Part shown: in pieces, positions 1 to 8,283 of the stretch
How positions within the stretch are numbered: position 1 is the first letter of the stretch
Layout of the letters: each line of letters begins with the position of its first letter
Origin: Arthrobacter sp. 135MFCol5.1
GTDB lineage: Bacteria; Actinomycetota; Actinomycetes; Actinomycetales; Micrococcaceae
DNA: 64,000 nucleotides
Direction of reading: 5' to 3'
Assembly (NCBI RefSeq): GCF_000374865.1
Contig: NZ_KB895452.1
Coordinates: 711,830-775,829 of the forward strand
Translations under genes and position numbers: made by a program
The notes under the pieces: generated by a model
Seen by the model: only the letters and a program-made list of their open reading frames with translations
Told to the model about the DNA's origin: nothing
Databases searched by the model: none

Positions 1-323
1 GACCACGGCCAGGATCAGCGGCCGGAGGCGACCCGGCGAGTCATCCTCCAGCCAGAGAGTAAATCGTCCCCATCCGGGCCGGCCAGGGCGGGCCGCGCTG
101 CGTTGTTTTTGAGCTGTATCCATCTGTCCGTTCCTCAGCCTGCACCCCGGGCTTCCTCCACGGCCGGGCCCATCTCCGGGGCGGGTACCGCCGAGAAAAA
201 AGAGTACGCCCCCGCCGCCCGGGGACCGCACCGGCGCGGCCGGGAAACCGGCATTCTGGGGAAATTGCCAGCTTGGCCCTGTAGGGTAGCGGAAACCTGT
301 CCCCTCCCGAAGGTCATTTCGTC
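1..323. other. Upstream region, possible partial gene on minus strand
   Basis: No complete gene is visible here. On the minus strand one frame stays open from about position 110 to the window edge and becomes hydrophobic near position 1 (reading ...RLRPLILAVV), so it could be the 5-prime part of a gene lying outside the window. I cannot place its start. The region also holds the promoter and leader of the LCP gene that starts at 324. Confidence 0.3.
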
Positions 324-1859
324 GTGTTCGGTTCCAGAAAATCTCCCGGCCCGGAACAGGAAGGCTCCACTCCCGTTGCCTATCCGGGCCAAGGCGAGCT
401 GTACGCCGCCAGTTCCCGCCACAGCAGGCCCCGCCGCCGTGCCCCGCGCTGGGTCAAGGCTGTGGTCGCCGTCGTCTCCGTGCTCCTCCTCGGCGTCCTG
501 GCGTTCGGCGGCTACTGGGCCTGGCGCCTGCAGTCCAACATCAGCACCGCGGCGCTGACCGCCGGTGGCGAACGCACCGAAGGTGCGGTCAATGACAGCA
601 CGGACCGGATGCAGATCCTGGTGCTGGGCTCGGACACCCGGAGCGGGAACAACAGCGAGTACGGCAGCGCGGACGATTCCTCCGGCTACGGACAGTCCGA
701 CGTAATGATGCTGCTGGACATCTCGGCGGACAACAAACACGTCAACGTGGTGAGCTTTCCCCGCGACCTCCTGGTGAACATCCCGGCCTGCACGGACCCG
801 AAGACCGGCCAGAAGTATCCCGCACAGCAGGGCGCCATGATCAACAGCGCCATGAAGCAGGCTGGAATCGGCTGCGCAGTGGACACCGTGAACAAGCTCA
901 CCGGCCTGGAGATCGACCACTTCATGATGGCCGATTTCAACGCCGTCAAGGAACTGTCCAACGCGGTGGGCGGCGTGGACGTATGTGTCAGCGACGCCGT
1001 GGACGATCCCGATTCCGGGCTGCACCTGCCCGCCGGCACCTCCCAGGTGCAGGGTGAACAGGCGCTGGCGTTCCTGCGCACCCGGCATGGTTTCGCCAAC
1101 GGCGGGGACCTGGGCCGGATCAAGGCCCAGCAGGGATTCCTGGCCTCGCTGACCCGCAAACTCAAGTCCGAGGGAACACTCAGCAACCCGCAAAAGGTAC
1201 TGACCATCGCTGATACGGTCACCAAGAACCTGACCGTGGATTCGGGGCTGTCCTCCGTGCCGTCGCTGCTGACCATCGCCAACCGGCTGAAGAACATCGA
1301 TCCGGCGAGCGTCAACTTCATCACCACTCCCACCGTCCCGGCACCGCAGGACCCCAACAGGCTGGCCCTGGACGAGCCGGCGGCCGCCAACTTCTTCGCT
1401 GCACTGCGCAGCAATCCGGACCTGAGCCAGCCGGCCACCGCCGCCCCCACCCAGGCACCCGCGACACCCGCGGCACCCGCCTACGACAAGGCGCTGCAGC
1501 CGGTATCCGTTGCCAACGGCACCGGCGTGACGGCCCGAAGCACTGCCATCGCCGGCCTGTTGGCCGACGCCGGCTTCACCAAGGTGACCAAGCTCCAGGC
1601 CACCGTCCGCACCCAGACCATGGTCTACTACAGCGCCGGGTATGAAGACGTGGCAGCGGACGTCGCCGCACTGTTCGGCCTGCCGGCCGGCAGCGTCCAG
1701 CAGGTGGCCAACATCCAGGGCGTGCAGCTCTCTGCCGGCACCGACTTCGTGACGGGCACCAAGCCCGCCACACCGCCGTCGTCAGCTGATTCCGGGAGCG
1801 TGGTGGCGCAGACCGGAAGCGACCAGACCTGCCAGGCCACCAACACCTCCGGCTACTAG
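324..1859 (+). CDS. LCP (LytR-CpsA-Psr) family cell-wall glycopolymer ligase with LytR_C domain
   Basis: The 511-residue protein has a cytoplasmic N-terminus, one membrane segment near residues 43-66 (VVAVVSVLLLGVLAFGGYWA) and a large extracellular part. The LCP catalytic domain spans about 95-270, with the family motifs ILVLGSDTR, SDVMMLLDI, SFPRDLLVNIP and FLRTRHGFANGGDLGR, whose Arg and Asp residues bind the lipid-pyrophosphate substrate in known members. A LytR_C domain follows at about 390-475 after an Ala/Pro linker. LCP enzymes transfer undecaprenyl-linked glycopolymers (arabinogalactan, teichoic acid or capsule) to peptidoglycan. The GTG start is preceded by GAAGG at 309-313. The exact substrate cannot be told from sequence. 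Confidence 0.93.
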   Translation: MFGSRKSPGPEQEGSTPVAYPGQGELYAASSRHSRPRRRAPRWVKAVVAVVSVLLLGVLAFGGYWAWRLQSNISTAALTAGGERTEGAVNDSTDRMQILVLGSDTRSGNNSEYGSADDSSGYGQSDVMMLLDISADNKHVNVVSFPRDLLVNIPACTDPKTGQKYPAQQGAMINSAMKQAGIGCAVDTVNKLTGLEIDHFMMADFNAVKELSNAVGGVDVCVSDAVDDPDSGLHLPAGTSQVQGEQALAFLRTRHGFANGGDLGRIKAQQGFLASLTRKLKSEGTLSNPQKVLTIADTVTKNLTVDSGLSSVPSLLTIANRLKNIDPASVNFITTPTVPAPQDPNRLALDEPAAANFFAALRSNPDLSQPATAAPTQAPATPAAPAYDKALQPVSVANGTGVTARSTAIAGLLADAGFTKVTKLQATVRTQTMVYYSAGYEDVAADVAALFGLPAGSVQQVANIQGVQLSAGTDFVTGTKPATPPSSADSGSVVAQTGSDQTCQATNTSGY

Positions 1860-1881
1860 CAACCCGGGGACCGTCGCAGTC

Positions 1882-1927
1882 CCCAAAGTACACAGTTGCC
1901 TGAATACAGCCAGCTATGTACTTTGGG
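1882..1927. promoter_or_regulatory. 11-bp inverted repeat upstream of cmtR
   Basis: CCCAAAGTACA at 1882-1892 and its exact reverse complement TGTACTTTGGG at 1917-1927 flank a 24-bp spacer just before the cmtR start at 1931. ArsR/CmtR proteins repress their own operons by binding inverted repeats in this position. The wide spacing is unusual for one dimer site, so two half sites, a larger operator or a leader hairpin are all possible. Confidence 0.5.
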
Positions 1928-1930
1928 ATC

Positions 1931-2257
1931 ATGCAAACCCTCACGCAGGCTCCCGTGCTGGCCCGGTTCGGCTACGCGGTCTCAGACCCAACCCGCGCCC
2001 GTGTCCTCCTGGCGCTTTCCGGGGCAGCCTCGTACCCCTCGGACCTGGCGGACAGCCTCGGCGTGTCACGGCAGAGCATGTCCAACCACCTGGCGTGCCT
2101 GCGCGGCTGCGGCTTGGTGGTTGCTGTTCCGGACGGCCGGCGCACACGCTACGAGCTCGCGGATGCCCGGATCGGCCACGCCATCACGGACCTGATCAAC
2201 GTGGTCCTGGCCGTGGACCCCACCTGCTGCGGCCCCGACGGGAACGTGGCGCGATGA
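1931..2257 (+). CDS. cmtR: ArsR/SmtB family metal sensor, CmtR type
   Basis: A 108-residue winged-helix repressor. The recognition region contains SNHLACLRGCGLV, which matches the Cys-x3-Cys site of mycobacterial CmtR (Cd/Pb sensor), and a CC pair sits near the C-terminus (DPTCCGPDG), where CmtR has its third Cys ligand. Numbered from the 1931 ATG these are C56, C60 and C99/C100. An ATG at 1916 would add five residues but lies inside the inverted repeat; length comparison with CmtR favours 1931. The stop overlaps the next ATG by ATGA, so sensor and transporter are one operon. Likely inducers are Cd(II), Pb(II) or Zn(II). Confidence 0.87.
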   Translation: MQTLTQAPVLARFGYAVSDPTRARVLLALSGAASYPSDLADSLGVSRQSMSNHLACLRGCGLVVAVPDGRRTRYELADARIGHAITDLINVVLAVDPTCCGPDGNVAR

Positions 2258-2961
2258 CAGCACTCCACATGCCCGGCACGGAACGCCGGCGGGTCCTCAG
2301 CCGCCGGATCCGGCTCTTTGCAGCGGCCACCATCACCTACAACGTCATCGAGGCCGCCGTGGCGCTGTGGGCGGGCGGGGTGGCCGACTCCTCGGCCCTG
2401 ATCGGCTTCGGGCTGGACTCGGTGATCGAGGTGGCGTCCGCACTGGCGTTGTCCTGGCAGTTCTCCGCCAAGGACCCGGAGCGGCGCGAGCACCTGACGC
2501 TGCGGATCATCGCCGTGTCCTTCTTTGCCCTTGCCGCGTTCGTTGCCGTGGACGCCGTCCGCTCGCTGGCAGGCGCGGGAGAAGCGCAGCACTCGGTTCC
2601 CGGCATCGTCATCGCGGCCCTGAGCCTGGCCGTCATGCCCGTCCTGTCCTGGGCCCAGCGCCGTGCCGGCCGCGAACTCGGCTCCCGGACGGCAGTGGCC
2701 GATTCGAAGCAGACCCTGCTGTGCACCTACCTCTCCGCCGTGCTGCTGGTTGGCCTGGTCCTGAACAGCGCCTTGGGCTGGTGGTGGGCGGACGCCGGGG
2801 CAGCACTGGTCATTGCGGCAATCGCCGTCCGTGAAGGCGTCAGCGCGTGGCGCGGGGACCCCTGCTGCGCGGTTCCGCACGCGGAGCAGGACCCGGCCGG
2901 CGACGACTGCTGCGGGCCGGCTCCGCAGTCCTTGGGCATGCCCACCATGAGGAAAGGCTGA
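2254..2961 (+). CDS. Cation diffusion facilitator-like transporter with Cys/His-rich tail
   Basis: A 235-residue integral membrane protein of the cation-efflux superfamily with about five hydrophobic segments. SSALIGFGLDSVIE in the N-terminal half resembles CDF TM2 with its metal-site Asp. Unlike typical CDF exporters it lacks the cytoplasmic C-terminal metallochaperone-like domain and ends in a short tail with CCAVPH and DDCCGP, a plausible soft-metal binding motif matching the CmtR specificity. It begins inside the cmtR stop codon (ATGA), implying translational coupling. Substrate is inferred from context to be Cd, Pb or Zn. Confidence 0.85.
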   Translation: MTALHMPGTERRRVLSRRIRLFAAATITYNVIEAAVALWAGGVADSSALIGFGLDSVIEVASALALSWQFSAKDPERREHLTLRIIAVSFFALAAFVAVDAVRSLAGAGEAQHSVPGIVIAALSLAVMPVLSWAQRRAGRELGSRTAVADSKQTLLCTYLSAVLLVGLVLNSALGWWWADAGAALVIAAIAVREGVSAWRGDPCCAVPHAEQDPAGDDCCGPAPQSLGMPTMRKG

Positions 2962-2964
2962 CCC

Positions 2965-3888
2965 GTGGGCAGCGGACACAGCCACTCCCACGGCGGAGCC
3001 GACCACCACGGCCAGCGCGGAAAGCTGCTGCTGGTTTTCGGCATCACGTTTACCGTGATGCTGGCCGAGATCCTCGGAACGGTCCTGACCGGAAGCCTGG
3101 CCCTGCTGGCGGACGCCGGGCACATGTTCACCGATTCCGCGGGGCTCCTCATTGCCGTGATTGCGGCATCCCTTGCCCTGAAGCCTGCCACCCACACCCG
3201 CACCTGGGGTTACAAGCGCGCCGAAATCATCGCCGCGGCCGGGCAGGCCGCATTGCTGCTGGGCGTGGGCGGATTCGTCATTGTGGAGGGCATCCGCCGG
3301 CTGTTTGCCCCTCCCGAGGTGGGCGGCTCCCTCATGCTGTGGTTCGGCGTCATCGGCCTGGCCGGCAACGCGGTGGGGCTTGTGGTGCTCGCCTCCGGCC
3401 GTCACCACAACTTCAACATGAAGGCCGCGTTCCTCGAGGTGCTCAACGACGCCCTGGGTTCCATCGCGGTGATCGTGGCAGCACTGGTCATCGCCCTGAC
3501 CGGCTGGACCCGGGCGGACGCCGTCGTGTCCCTGCTGATCGGTGCGCTGATCATCCCGCGCACCCTCAGCCTGCTCCGGGACACCGTGAACGTGCTGATG
3601 GAAAGTACTCCCCCGGGCCTGGACCTGGCCAAAGTACGGGAACACATCCTGGCCCTGCCGCACGTCATCGACGTCCACGACCTGCACGCTTCACTGGTGG
3701 CCTCGGGCGTTCCGGTGTTGTCCGCCCACGTCACCGTGCAGGATCAGTGCATGCGCGACGGGCACTCGGCAAGCATCCTGGCCGACCTGCAACGCTGCGT
3801 GGCCAAGGACTTCGACGTCAGCATCGAGCATTCCACCTTCCAGATCGAACCCGCTGCGCACCGTGACCAGGAAAGCATCCAGCACTGA
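2965..3888 (+). CDS. CDF family zinc/cadmium efflux protein (CzcD/ZitB-like)
   Basis: A 307-residue exporter starting at GTG 2965, three bases after the preceding stop. The N-terminus is His-rich (HSHSHGGADHHG), as in CzcD/ZitB proteins. LADAGHMFTDS is the TM2 HxxxD motif, and ALGSIAVIVAAL with an upstream HHNFNMKAAFLEVLNDA segment forms the matching TM5 metal site region. A cytoplasmic C-terminal domain (about 210-290) contains the usual HVIDVHDLHA and AHVTV motifs. It is the third gene of the cmtR operon, giving the cell two different CDF pumps under one sensor. Confidence 0.92.
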   Translation: MGSGHSHSHGGADHHGQRGKLLLVFGITFTVMLAEILGTVLTGSLALLADAGHMFTDSAGLLIAVIAASLALKPATHTRTWGYKRAEIIAAAGQAALLLGVGGFVIVEGIRRLFAPPEVGGSLMLWFGVIGLAGNAVGLVVLASGRHHNFNMKAAFLEVLNDALGSIAVIVAALVIALTGWTRADAVVSLLIGALIIPRTLSLLRDTVNVLMESTPPGLDLAKVREHILALPHVIDVHDLHASLVASGVPVLSAHVTVQDQCMRDGHSASILADLQRCVAKDFDVSIEHSTFQIEPAAHRDQESIQH

Positions 3889-3939
3889 CGGCACAGGCCG
3901 CCTGCCGGCCGGGCCTTCGGCCGCCGGGAGCAGAGTGGC

Positions 3940-5109
3940 TCAGGCGGCCACCGGCTCCTTGGTGCGTTCCCGTGGTACCGGCCCGACGGCGGGTTCCAGC
4001 TTTGCGTTGGCCCACTGCCGGAGCGGCCGCTCCACAAAGCGGAACGACGCGTACGCCACCAGCACGGTGAGGACCGCGGTCAGCGCGATCCGGAGGGGCA
4101 ACGCCGGGATCAGCCGCATCAGCAACAGGTACACCGGCAAGTGCCAGAGGTACATCGCATACGACAGGTCGCGGCCGGGGTTGGCAAGCCACGGGTGGCT
4201 CAGGATCCGTGCCAGGAACCCTGCCGGCTCAAGCACCAAGGCTCCTATCAGCACCGCTGACAACAGGGCGAGCACCGCGGGCCCGGCAGCCCAGAAAACC
4301 GTGAACCACACGCCAGGCGTGTCAGGTTCCCGGAACAGGAACAGGGCGGCCCCCAGAGTAATGGCCGCCAGCGGGGCTCCCCAACGGGCCACGGACACCA
4401 ACCCACCGTGCAGCCGGGAGCCGGTCCGCACGGAAGTGAACAGCAGGGCCAGTGCGCAGCCAATCAGCAGCTCGTCGGCGCGGGTATCCGGGCCGTTGTA
4501 GATCCGGGCCAGCGGCTGGCCCTCGGTGACCAGCAGGATCCGGTTCAGCAGGAACGCGCCGGCCACCGCCAGCGTGGCGAAGGCGACGGTGCGGACCTTC
4601 CACAACCGGAGCATCACCAGCAGCAGGAGCGGCCACACCAGGTAGAACTGCTCCTCAACGGCCAGGGTCCAGGTGGGGCCCAGCGTTTCCCCGGCGATGG
4701 AGTCGCCGAACACGCCAAAGTGCGCCAGGTTCATCACGTAGGCCGCGGCCGGCAGGACGAACCCCGCCTGTCCGCCCCAGCCCGAGGCCGGGAACAGGAG
4801 GCCTGCCACGAGGATCACCGCGCAGAGCGCCAGCAACGCCGGCCAGAGCCGGGCCAGGCGCTTGGCGTAGAAGATGCCCAGGTGGAGGCGGCCGGTGGTG
4901 CTCCACTCCTTCATGATCAGCAGCGTGATCACGAAGCCGCTGAGCGTGAAGAAGACGTCGACGCCGATGGATCCCCCGGGGACAAGATCGGTGGCCGTGT
5001 GAAAAAAGAACACTCCCGCCACGGCGATGGTGCGGAGCCCGTCCAGGGCATGCTTGCGCCCGGCGATGAGCCCCGTTCCGGGCAAGGCCGGGCGCTCCGC
5101 GGCTGACAA
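3940..5109 (-). CDS. Acyltransferase 3 family membrane protein (OafA/YrhL-like)
   Basis: An approximately 390-residue multi-spanning membrane protein. It opens with HALDGLRTIAVAGVFFFHT, the Acyl_transf_3 signature with the catalytic His, and continues with GGSIGVDVFFTLSGFVI and EEQFYLVWPLLL, also family signatures. Such enzymes O-acylate cell-surface sugars or lipids. The start is uncertain: the frame is open up to an ATG at 5211, but that has no ribosome binding site; GTG 5136 and TTG 5109 are closer to the usual family N-terminus, and an AT-rich stretch at 5140-5160 may hold the promoter. I use TTG 5109. It converges on the CDF gene. Confidence 0.88.
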   Translation of the reverse strand: MSAAERPALPGTGLIAGRKHALDGLRTIAVAGVFFFHTATDLVPGGSIGVDVFFTLSGFVITLLIMKEWSTTGRLHLGIFYAKRLARLWPALLALCAVILVAGLLFPASGWGGQAGFVLPAAAYVMNLAHFGVFGDSIAGETLGPTWTLAVEEQFYLVWPLLLLVMLRLWKVRTVAFATLAVAGAFLLNRILLVTEGQPLARIYNGPDTRADELLIGCALALLFTSVRTGSRLHGGLVSVARWGAPLAAITLGAALFLFREPDTPGVWFTVFWAAGPAVLALLSAVLIGALVLEPAGFLARILSHPWLANPGRDLSYAMYLWHLPVYLLLMRLIPALPLRIALTAVLTVLVAYASFRFVERPLRQWANAKLEPAVGPVPRERTKEPVAA

Positions 5110-5217
5110 AATTCCACTGCTTGACCTAAAAACCACTAAGCAAGCATATATAACGTTTCCATAACTGCCCTGTGTGGAAGCTGGGCGGACGCTGAAAACG
5201 GGTCCCAACATCGTGGC

Positions 5218-5246
5218 TTGTGGCCGGCCGGCGCGCCTTCTACATT
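5218..5246 (+). promoter_or_regulatory. Predicted sigma-A-type promoter of a leaderless transcript
   Basis: TTGTGG (5218-5223) and TACATT (5241-5246) are separated by exactly 17 bp. The predicted transcription start falls at or next to the ATG at 5253, and no ribosome binding site precedes that ATG. Leaderless mRNAs are common in actinobacteria. Confidence 0.45.
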
Positions 5247-5252
5247 GAACAC

Positions 5253-5990
5253 ATGGTGGACCAGGACATGGCAGAAGATTTCGAGCGGCTCGTCGAACTG
5301 ATCGGCGGCACGGAAGACATCAAATCCGTGTTGGACGCCATCACCACGTTTGCGGCGGCCACCATGACGGACACCACCGGCACGCCTATTGAATGCGCCG
5401 TGACCCTGCGCCGCCGCAAGCACACGGCCACCATTGGCGGCAGCAGCGATACTGCGGTGGTGCTGGACAGGATCGAGCAGACACTGGGAGACGGGCCCTG
5501 CGTCGACGCGCTGGAGACCGGCGTCCCCGTCCTGCTGGGTGACGTGGACTCCGACCCCCGGTGGCCCGAGTACCGCCAGGCCCTCGCAGCCGCGGGCATC
5601 GCCAGCGCGCTGGGGGTGCCCATGAAACTGCAGGACGACGCCGGGGCCGTCCTGGATTTTTTCGCACCCGCCAGCGGGCTCTTCAGTGAGCGGGCGGTGT
5701 CCGAGGCGGTACGGTTTGCGGACATGGCGGGCATGGCCCTGCGCCTGGCTATCCGGATAGCGTCCGCGGACCAGCGTGCCGAGCACTTGAAGGCCGCGAT
5801 GGACACCAGGACCGCGATTGACGTGGCCTGCGGGATCATCATGGCGCAAAACCAGTGCAGCAAGGACCAGGCGTTTGAAGTACTCCGCCGGGCCTCCAAC
5901 ACGCGGAACCAAAAGCTCAACGATCTTGCCCAGTCGCTGGTGGACCGGTTCACGGGCTCCCAGCCCACAGCCGCCTACTTCGAGGATTGA
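5253..5990 (+). CDS. GAF and ANTAR domain RNA-binding antiterminator-type regulator
   Basis: About 245 residues. A GAF sensor domain covers roughly residues 20-165, and an ANTAR domain the C-terminal part (RTAIDVACGIIMAQNQCSKD ... FEVLRRASNTRNQKL), with the conserved alanine, glycine and aromatic/basic positions of the three-helix fold. ANTAR proteins bind paired hexaloop hairpins in nascent RNA and prevent termination; here the GAF domain would sense a small ligand or redox signal. The frame is open from 5220, but ATG 5253 is best supported because it lies 6 bp after a predicted -10 box. It is divergent from the acyltransferase and has no obvious operon partner. Confidence 0.87.
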   Translation: MVDQDMAEDFERLVELIGGTEDIKSVLDAITTFAAATMTDTTGTPIECAVTLRRRKHTATIGGSSDTAVVLDRIEQTLGDGPCVDALETGVPVLLGDVDSDPRWPEYRQALAAAGIASALGVPMKLQDDAGAVLDFFAPASGLFSERAVSEAVRFADMAGMALRLAIRIASADQRAEHLKAAMDTRTAIDVACGIIMAQNQCSKDQAFEVLRRASNTRNQKLNDLAQSLVDRFTGSQPTAAYFED

Positions 5991-5998
5991 GGTTGCAC

Positions 5999-6020
5999 GC
6001 CGGCGGCGTTCCCCGCCGGC
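5999..6020 (+). terminator. Hairpin after the ANTAR gene
   Basis: GCCGGCGG (5999-6006), a 6-nt loop and CCGCCGGC (6013-6020) form a perfect 8-bp GC stem nine bases after the stop. There is no U-tract, as is usual in actinobacteria. Confidence 0.6.
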
Positions 6021-6057
6021 CCGGGAGCCAGCGACGCTGCTGACTCCCGGAGTGTAC

Positions 6058-6113
6058 GGCGTGGATGTGGCCCACCCCCGAATCATGGATTTCCCTTGGG
6101 CCACATCCGCGCC
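6058..6113. repeat. Large inverted repeat, 17-nt arms with one mismatch
   Basis: Arm 6058-6074 (GGCGTGGATGTGGCCCA) and arm 6097-6113 (TGGGCCACATCCGCGCC) pair over 16 of 17 positions around a 22-nt loop. It lies between the convergent ANTAR and monooxygenase genes, so it may be a bidirectional terminator, but it is longer than the simpler hairpin at 5999 and could also be a protein-binding palindrome. The rest of the interval 6021-6293 shows no gene. Confidence 0.6.
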
Positions 6114-6293
6114 AGCTAGGGGGGAGGCGGATGCACGCCCGGAAGGGGCTCGGGTGTTGTGGGGAGAACGGTCACGGATATCCTCAGACGGTGCGTTGCT
6201 GGCCGTCTGCCTGACCTTGGGCCAGCCTACAAGCACCTGCCTTCCGGCAACAACGTGCAAGCGCACAATTTTCTGTCAAGATCATGCAAGGAT

Positions 6294-7742
6294 TCAGCGG
6301 GCTGGACCCAACCACTCCGCCATCGCTTCCGGCAGGCCCGACGCCGAGTGCCCGCCGGCCCAGGCCACGTAGCCGTCCGGACGCACCAGCACTGCAGTGG
6401 GTGCAGGCACCACGCCCAGCACCGGAAGCTCCCACGCGCCGTCGTACGTCCCGGAAACCTGCCGCACCCGCCCAGTCCACGCACCCGCGTCCAGGCCGGC
6501 ACCGCCCAGTTCCAGCAGCACTGGCCGCGCCTGGTGCAACAGCTCATAAACCCGCACGGATCCCCCAACGGTGGCGATATCCAGGTCGGGCATCCGGCGT
6601 CCCACGAGGGGGTGGCCCGTGCCAGGACCGTAGGCGACGTCGAGGCCGGTGACCAGTGCCGTCACCGGATCGGCAGCGCCCTCGCGGCGGAGGACCTCGT
6701 CCAGCAGGTCCCGCAGCGCCTCCTGCCGGGGATCGGCCTTCTGGAACAGGGACTGCGCCATGGTGTATTTGAGCGCGCGGGCGCCTGCCGGGTGGCGTTC
6801 GGCATGGTAGGTGTCCAGCAGGTGGTCCCCGGCTATTCCGCGGACCACCTGCGCCAGCTTCCAACCGAGGTTCACGGCATCCTGGAGGCCCAGGCCAATG
6901 CCCTGCCCGCCGGTCGGGGAATGGACGTGGGCGGCGTCGCCGGCCAACAGGACGCGGCCCTTCCGATAGGACTCCGCCTGCCGGGTGGCGTCCGTGAAAC
7001 GCGAGAGCCAGGCAGGGCTGTGCACGCCGAAGTCCGTGCCGAACACATCGGTCAAGGCGCGGCGCAGGTCCTCCAGCGTGGGCTCGGTGGCGGGACCCAG
7101 CTCCGCTTCTGTCACCACCACCCGGACCATGCCGTCTCCCATCGGGTACAGCCCGTGGGTGCCGCGGGCATCCACTGTGCCCTGCTGCACGGGTTCGCCG
7201 GCCACCTTCACCTCCGCGATCAGGCTGCTGCGGGTGGCGTCCGGGCCGGGGAAGTTGATCCCCGCCGAGCGCCGCACCACGCTGCGTCCGCCGTCGGTGC
7301 CCACCACAAACCTGGCCCGCACGGGTCCGCCGCCGGCGAGCTGGACGTCGGCGCCGTCGTCGTCCGCAACCACGCCGGTGACCTCCACGCCCCGCCGGAC
7401 CTGCACGCCCAGCTCCTCTGCCCAGCCCAGCAGCAGCCGCTCGATGTGGTTCTGGAACAGAGCCAGCGTGAACGGGTGGCGCGTGGGCAGGCCGGCCAGG
7501 TCCAGCTGGGTGGCGCCAAACGTTGCCGCCTGAACGGTCTTACCCTCGGCGAGGAACCGCTCCGCGATGCCGCGCTGGTCCAGCAGTTCAATGGTTCGCG
7601 CGTGGATTCCACCGCCGCGGGAACCGGCCAGTTCCTGGGACGGCCGCCGCTCCAACACCAGCGCCTCCACGCCCGCCAGGCGCAATTCCGCCGCGAGCAT
7701 CAACCCCGTGGGCCCGCTCCCCACAATCACCACATCATGCAT
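6294..7742 (-). CDS. FAD-dependent aromatic monooxygenase, rifampicin monooxygenase-like
   Basis: A 482-residue group A flavoprotein hydroxylase. The N-terminal Rossmann motif is VGSGPTGLMLAAEL, followed by the LERRP acidic/arginine end of the FAD fold, and the second FAD motif is LLAGDAAHVHSPTGGQGIG near residue 280. The C-terminal 100 residues have the thioredoxin-like fold usual in phenol hydroxylase and Rox enzymes. The start sequence MHDVVIVGSGPTGL and overall length resemble rifampicin monooxygenase Rox, but related enzymes act on other aromatics, so drug inactivation is an inference. No regulator is adjacent. Confidence 0.88.
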   Translation of the reverse strand: MHDVVIVGSGPTGLMLAAELRLAGVEALVLERRPSQELAGSRGGGIHARTIELLDQRGIAERFLAEGKTVQAATFGATQLDLAGLPTRHPFTLALFQNHIERLLLGWAEELGVQVRRGVEVTGVVADDDGADVQLAGGGPVRARFVVGTDGGRSVVRRSAGINFPGPDATRSSLIAEVKVAGEPVQQGTVDARGTHGLYPMGDGMVRVVVTEAELGPATEPTLEDLRRALTDVFGTDFGVHSPAWLSRFTDATRQAESYRKGRVLLAGDAAHVHSPTGGQGIGLGLQDAVNLGWKLAQVVRGIAGDHLLDTYHAERHPAGARALKYTMAQSLFQKADPRQEALRDLLDEVLRREGAADPVTALVTGLDVAYGPGTGHPLVGRRMPDLDIATVGGSVRVYELLHQARPVLLELGGAGLDAGAWTGRVRQVSGTYDGAWELPVLGVVPAPTAVLVRPDGYVAWAGGHSASGLPEAMAEWLGPAR

Positions 7743-8283
7743 GTTGTCCCCGCCCGTTCCTGCACCCGCCAGCCGGGATGCGGCACCCAGTATGCGTCAG
7801 CCCGGGGGCCTTGCGGCAAGCCCCCCGGAGCGCGGTACCTTGGAAATACAGGGAAGACTGCCGCCCCAAAAGCAGGCGTGCCGCCTTCTCCAGGTTGGGG
7901 GTCCCTGAGAAGGCGGCACTGCGTCCAAAGTACTTGCCGGCGCCTGCGGCACAGCCCGCCAACTGCGCTTTCGGCCGAAACTTTAACGATTCCTTTACGC
8001 CGGGCGGAACGGCCCGCCCCCAGGACGCGCGTGCGTCATCGACCAATGGGCACGCCGTTTACGCCGAATTCACCCGCCTTTACACCTGTCAAGACTGTTT
8101 GCGCCACACCGATCCTCCGTACGCTGTGGCGTAGGCCGCACAGCGGCCAAGGACGCCACACAGCGCCGTTCCGGTGCTGCACACAGGGCATAGCCCCGAC
8201 TTTGCATGGCGAACGGTCTCCTCCCCGTCTTGGTGGTGCGCCAACCACATTGCTCAATTCAGGCAAAAATGGAGAAACCAAAA
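7743..8283. other. Intergenic region between monooxygenase and secreted-protein gene
   Basis: No convincing gene is seen in these 540 bases; the open frames have no family features. It holds the 13-bp-arm hairpin at 7878-7919, a smaller inverted repeat (CGCCACA at 8102-8108 and TGTGGCG at 8125-8131), and must contain the promoters of both divergent genes. Confidence 0.5.
7878..7919. terminator. Perfect 13-bp stem hairpin
   Basis: GTGCCGCCTTCTC (7878-7890) and GAGAAGGCGGCAC (7907-7919) pair perfectly around a 16-nt loop. Read on the minus strand, a TTTT run follows within ten bases, so a minus-strand terminator is possible, but no minus-strand gene ends nearby. It could equally be a regulatory RNA structure. 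Confidence 0.45.

Noticed and set aside
2149..3687. 512-codon minus-strand open frame over the two CDF genes
   Set aside because: Antisense shadow in high-GC coding DNA; Gln/His/Gly-rich, no domains, and the plus-strand genes are unambiguous.
6294..7742. Naming the monooxygenase as a proven rifampicin-resistance gene
   Set aside because: Motifs place it near Rox-type enzymes, but many relatives act on other aromatics; sequence alone cannot decide.
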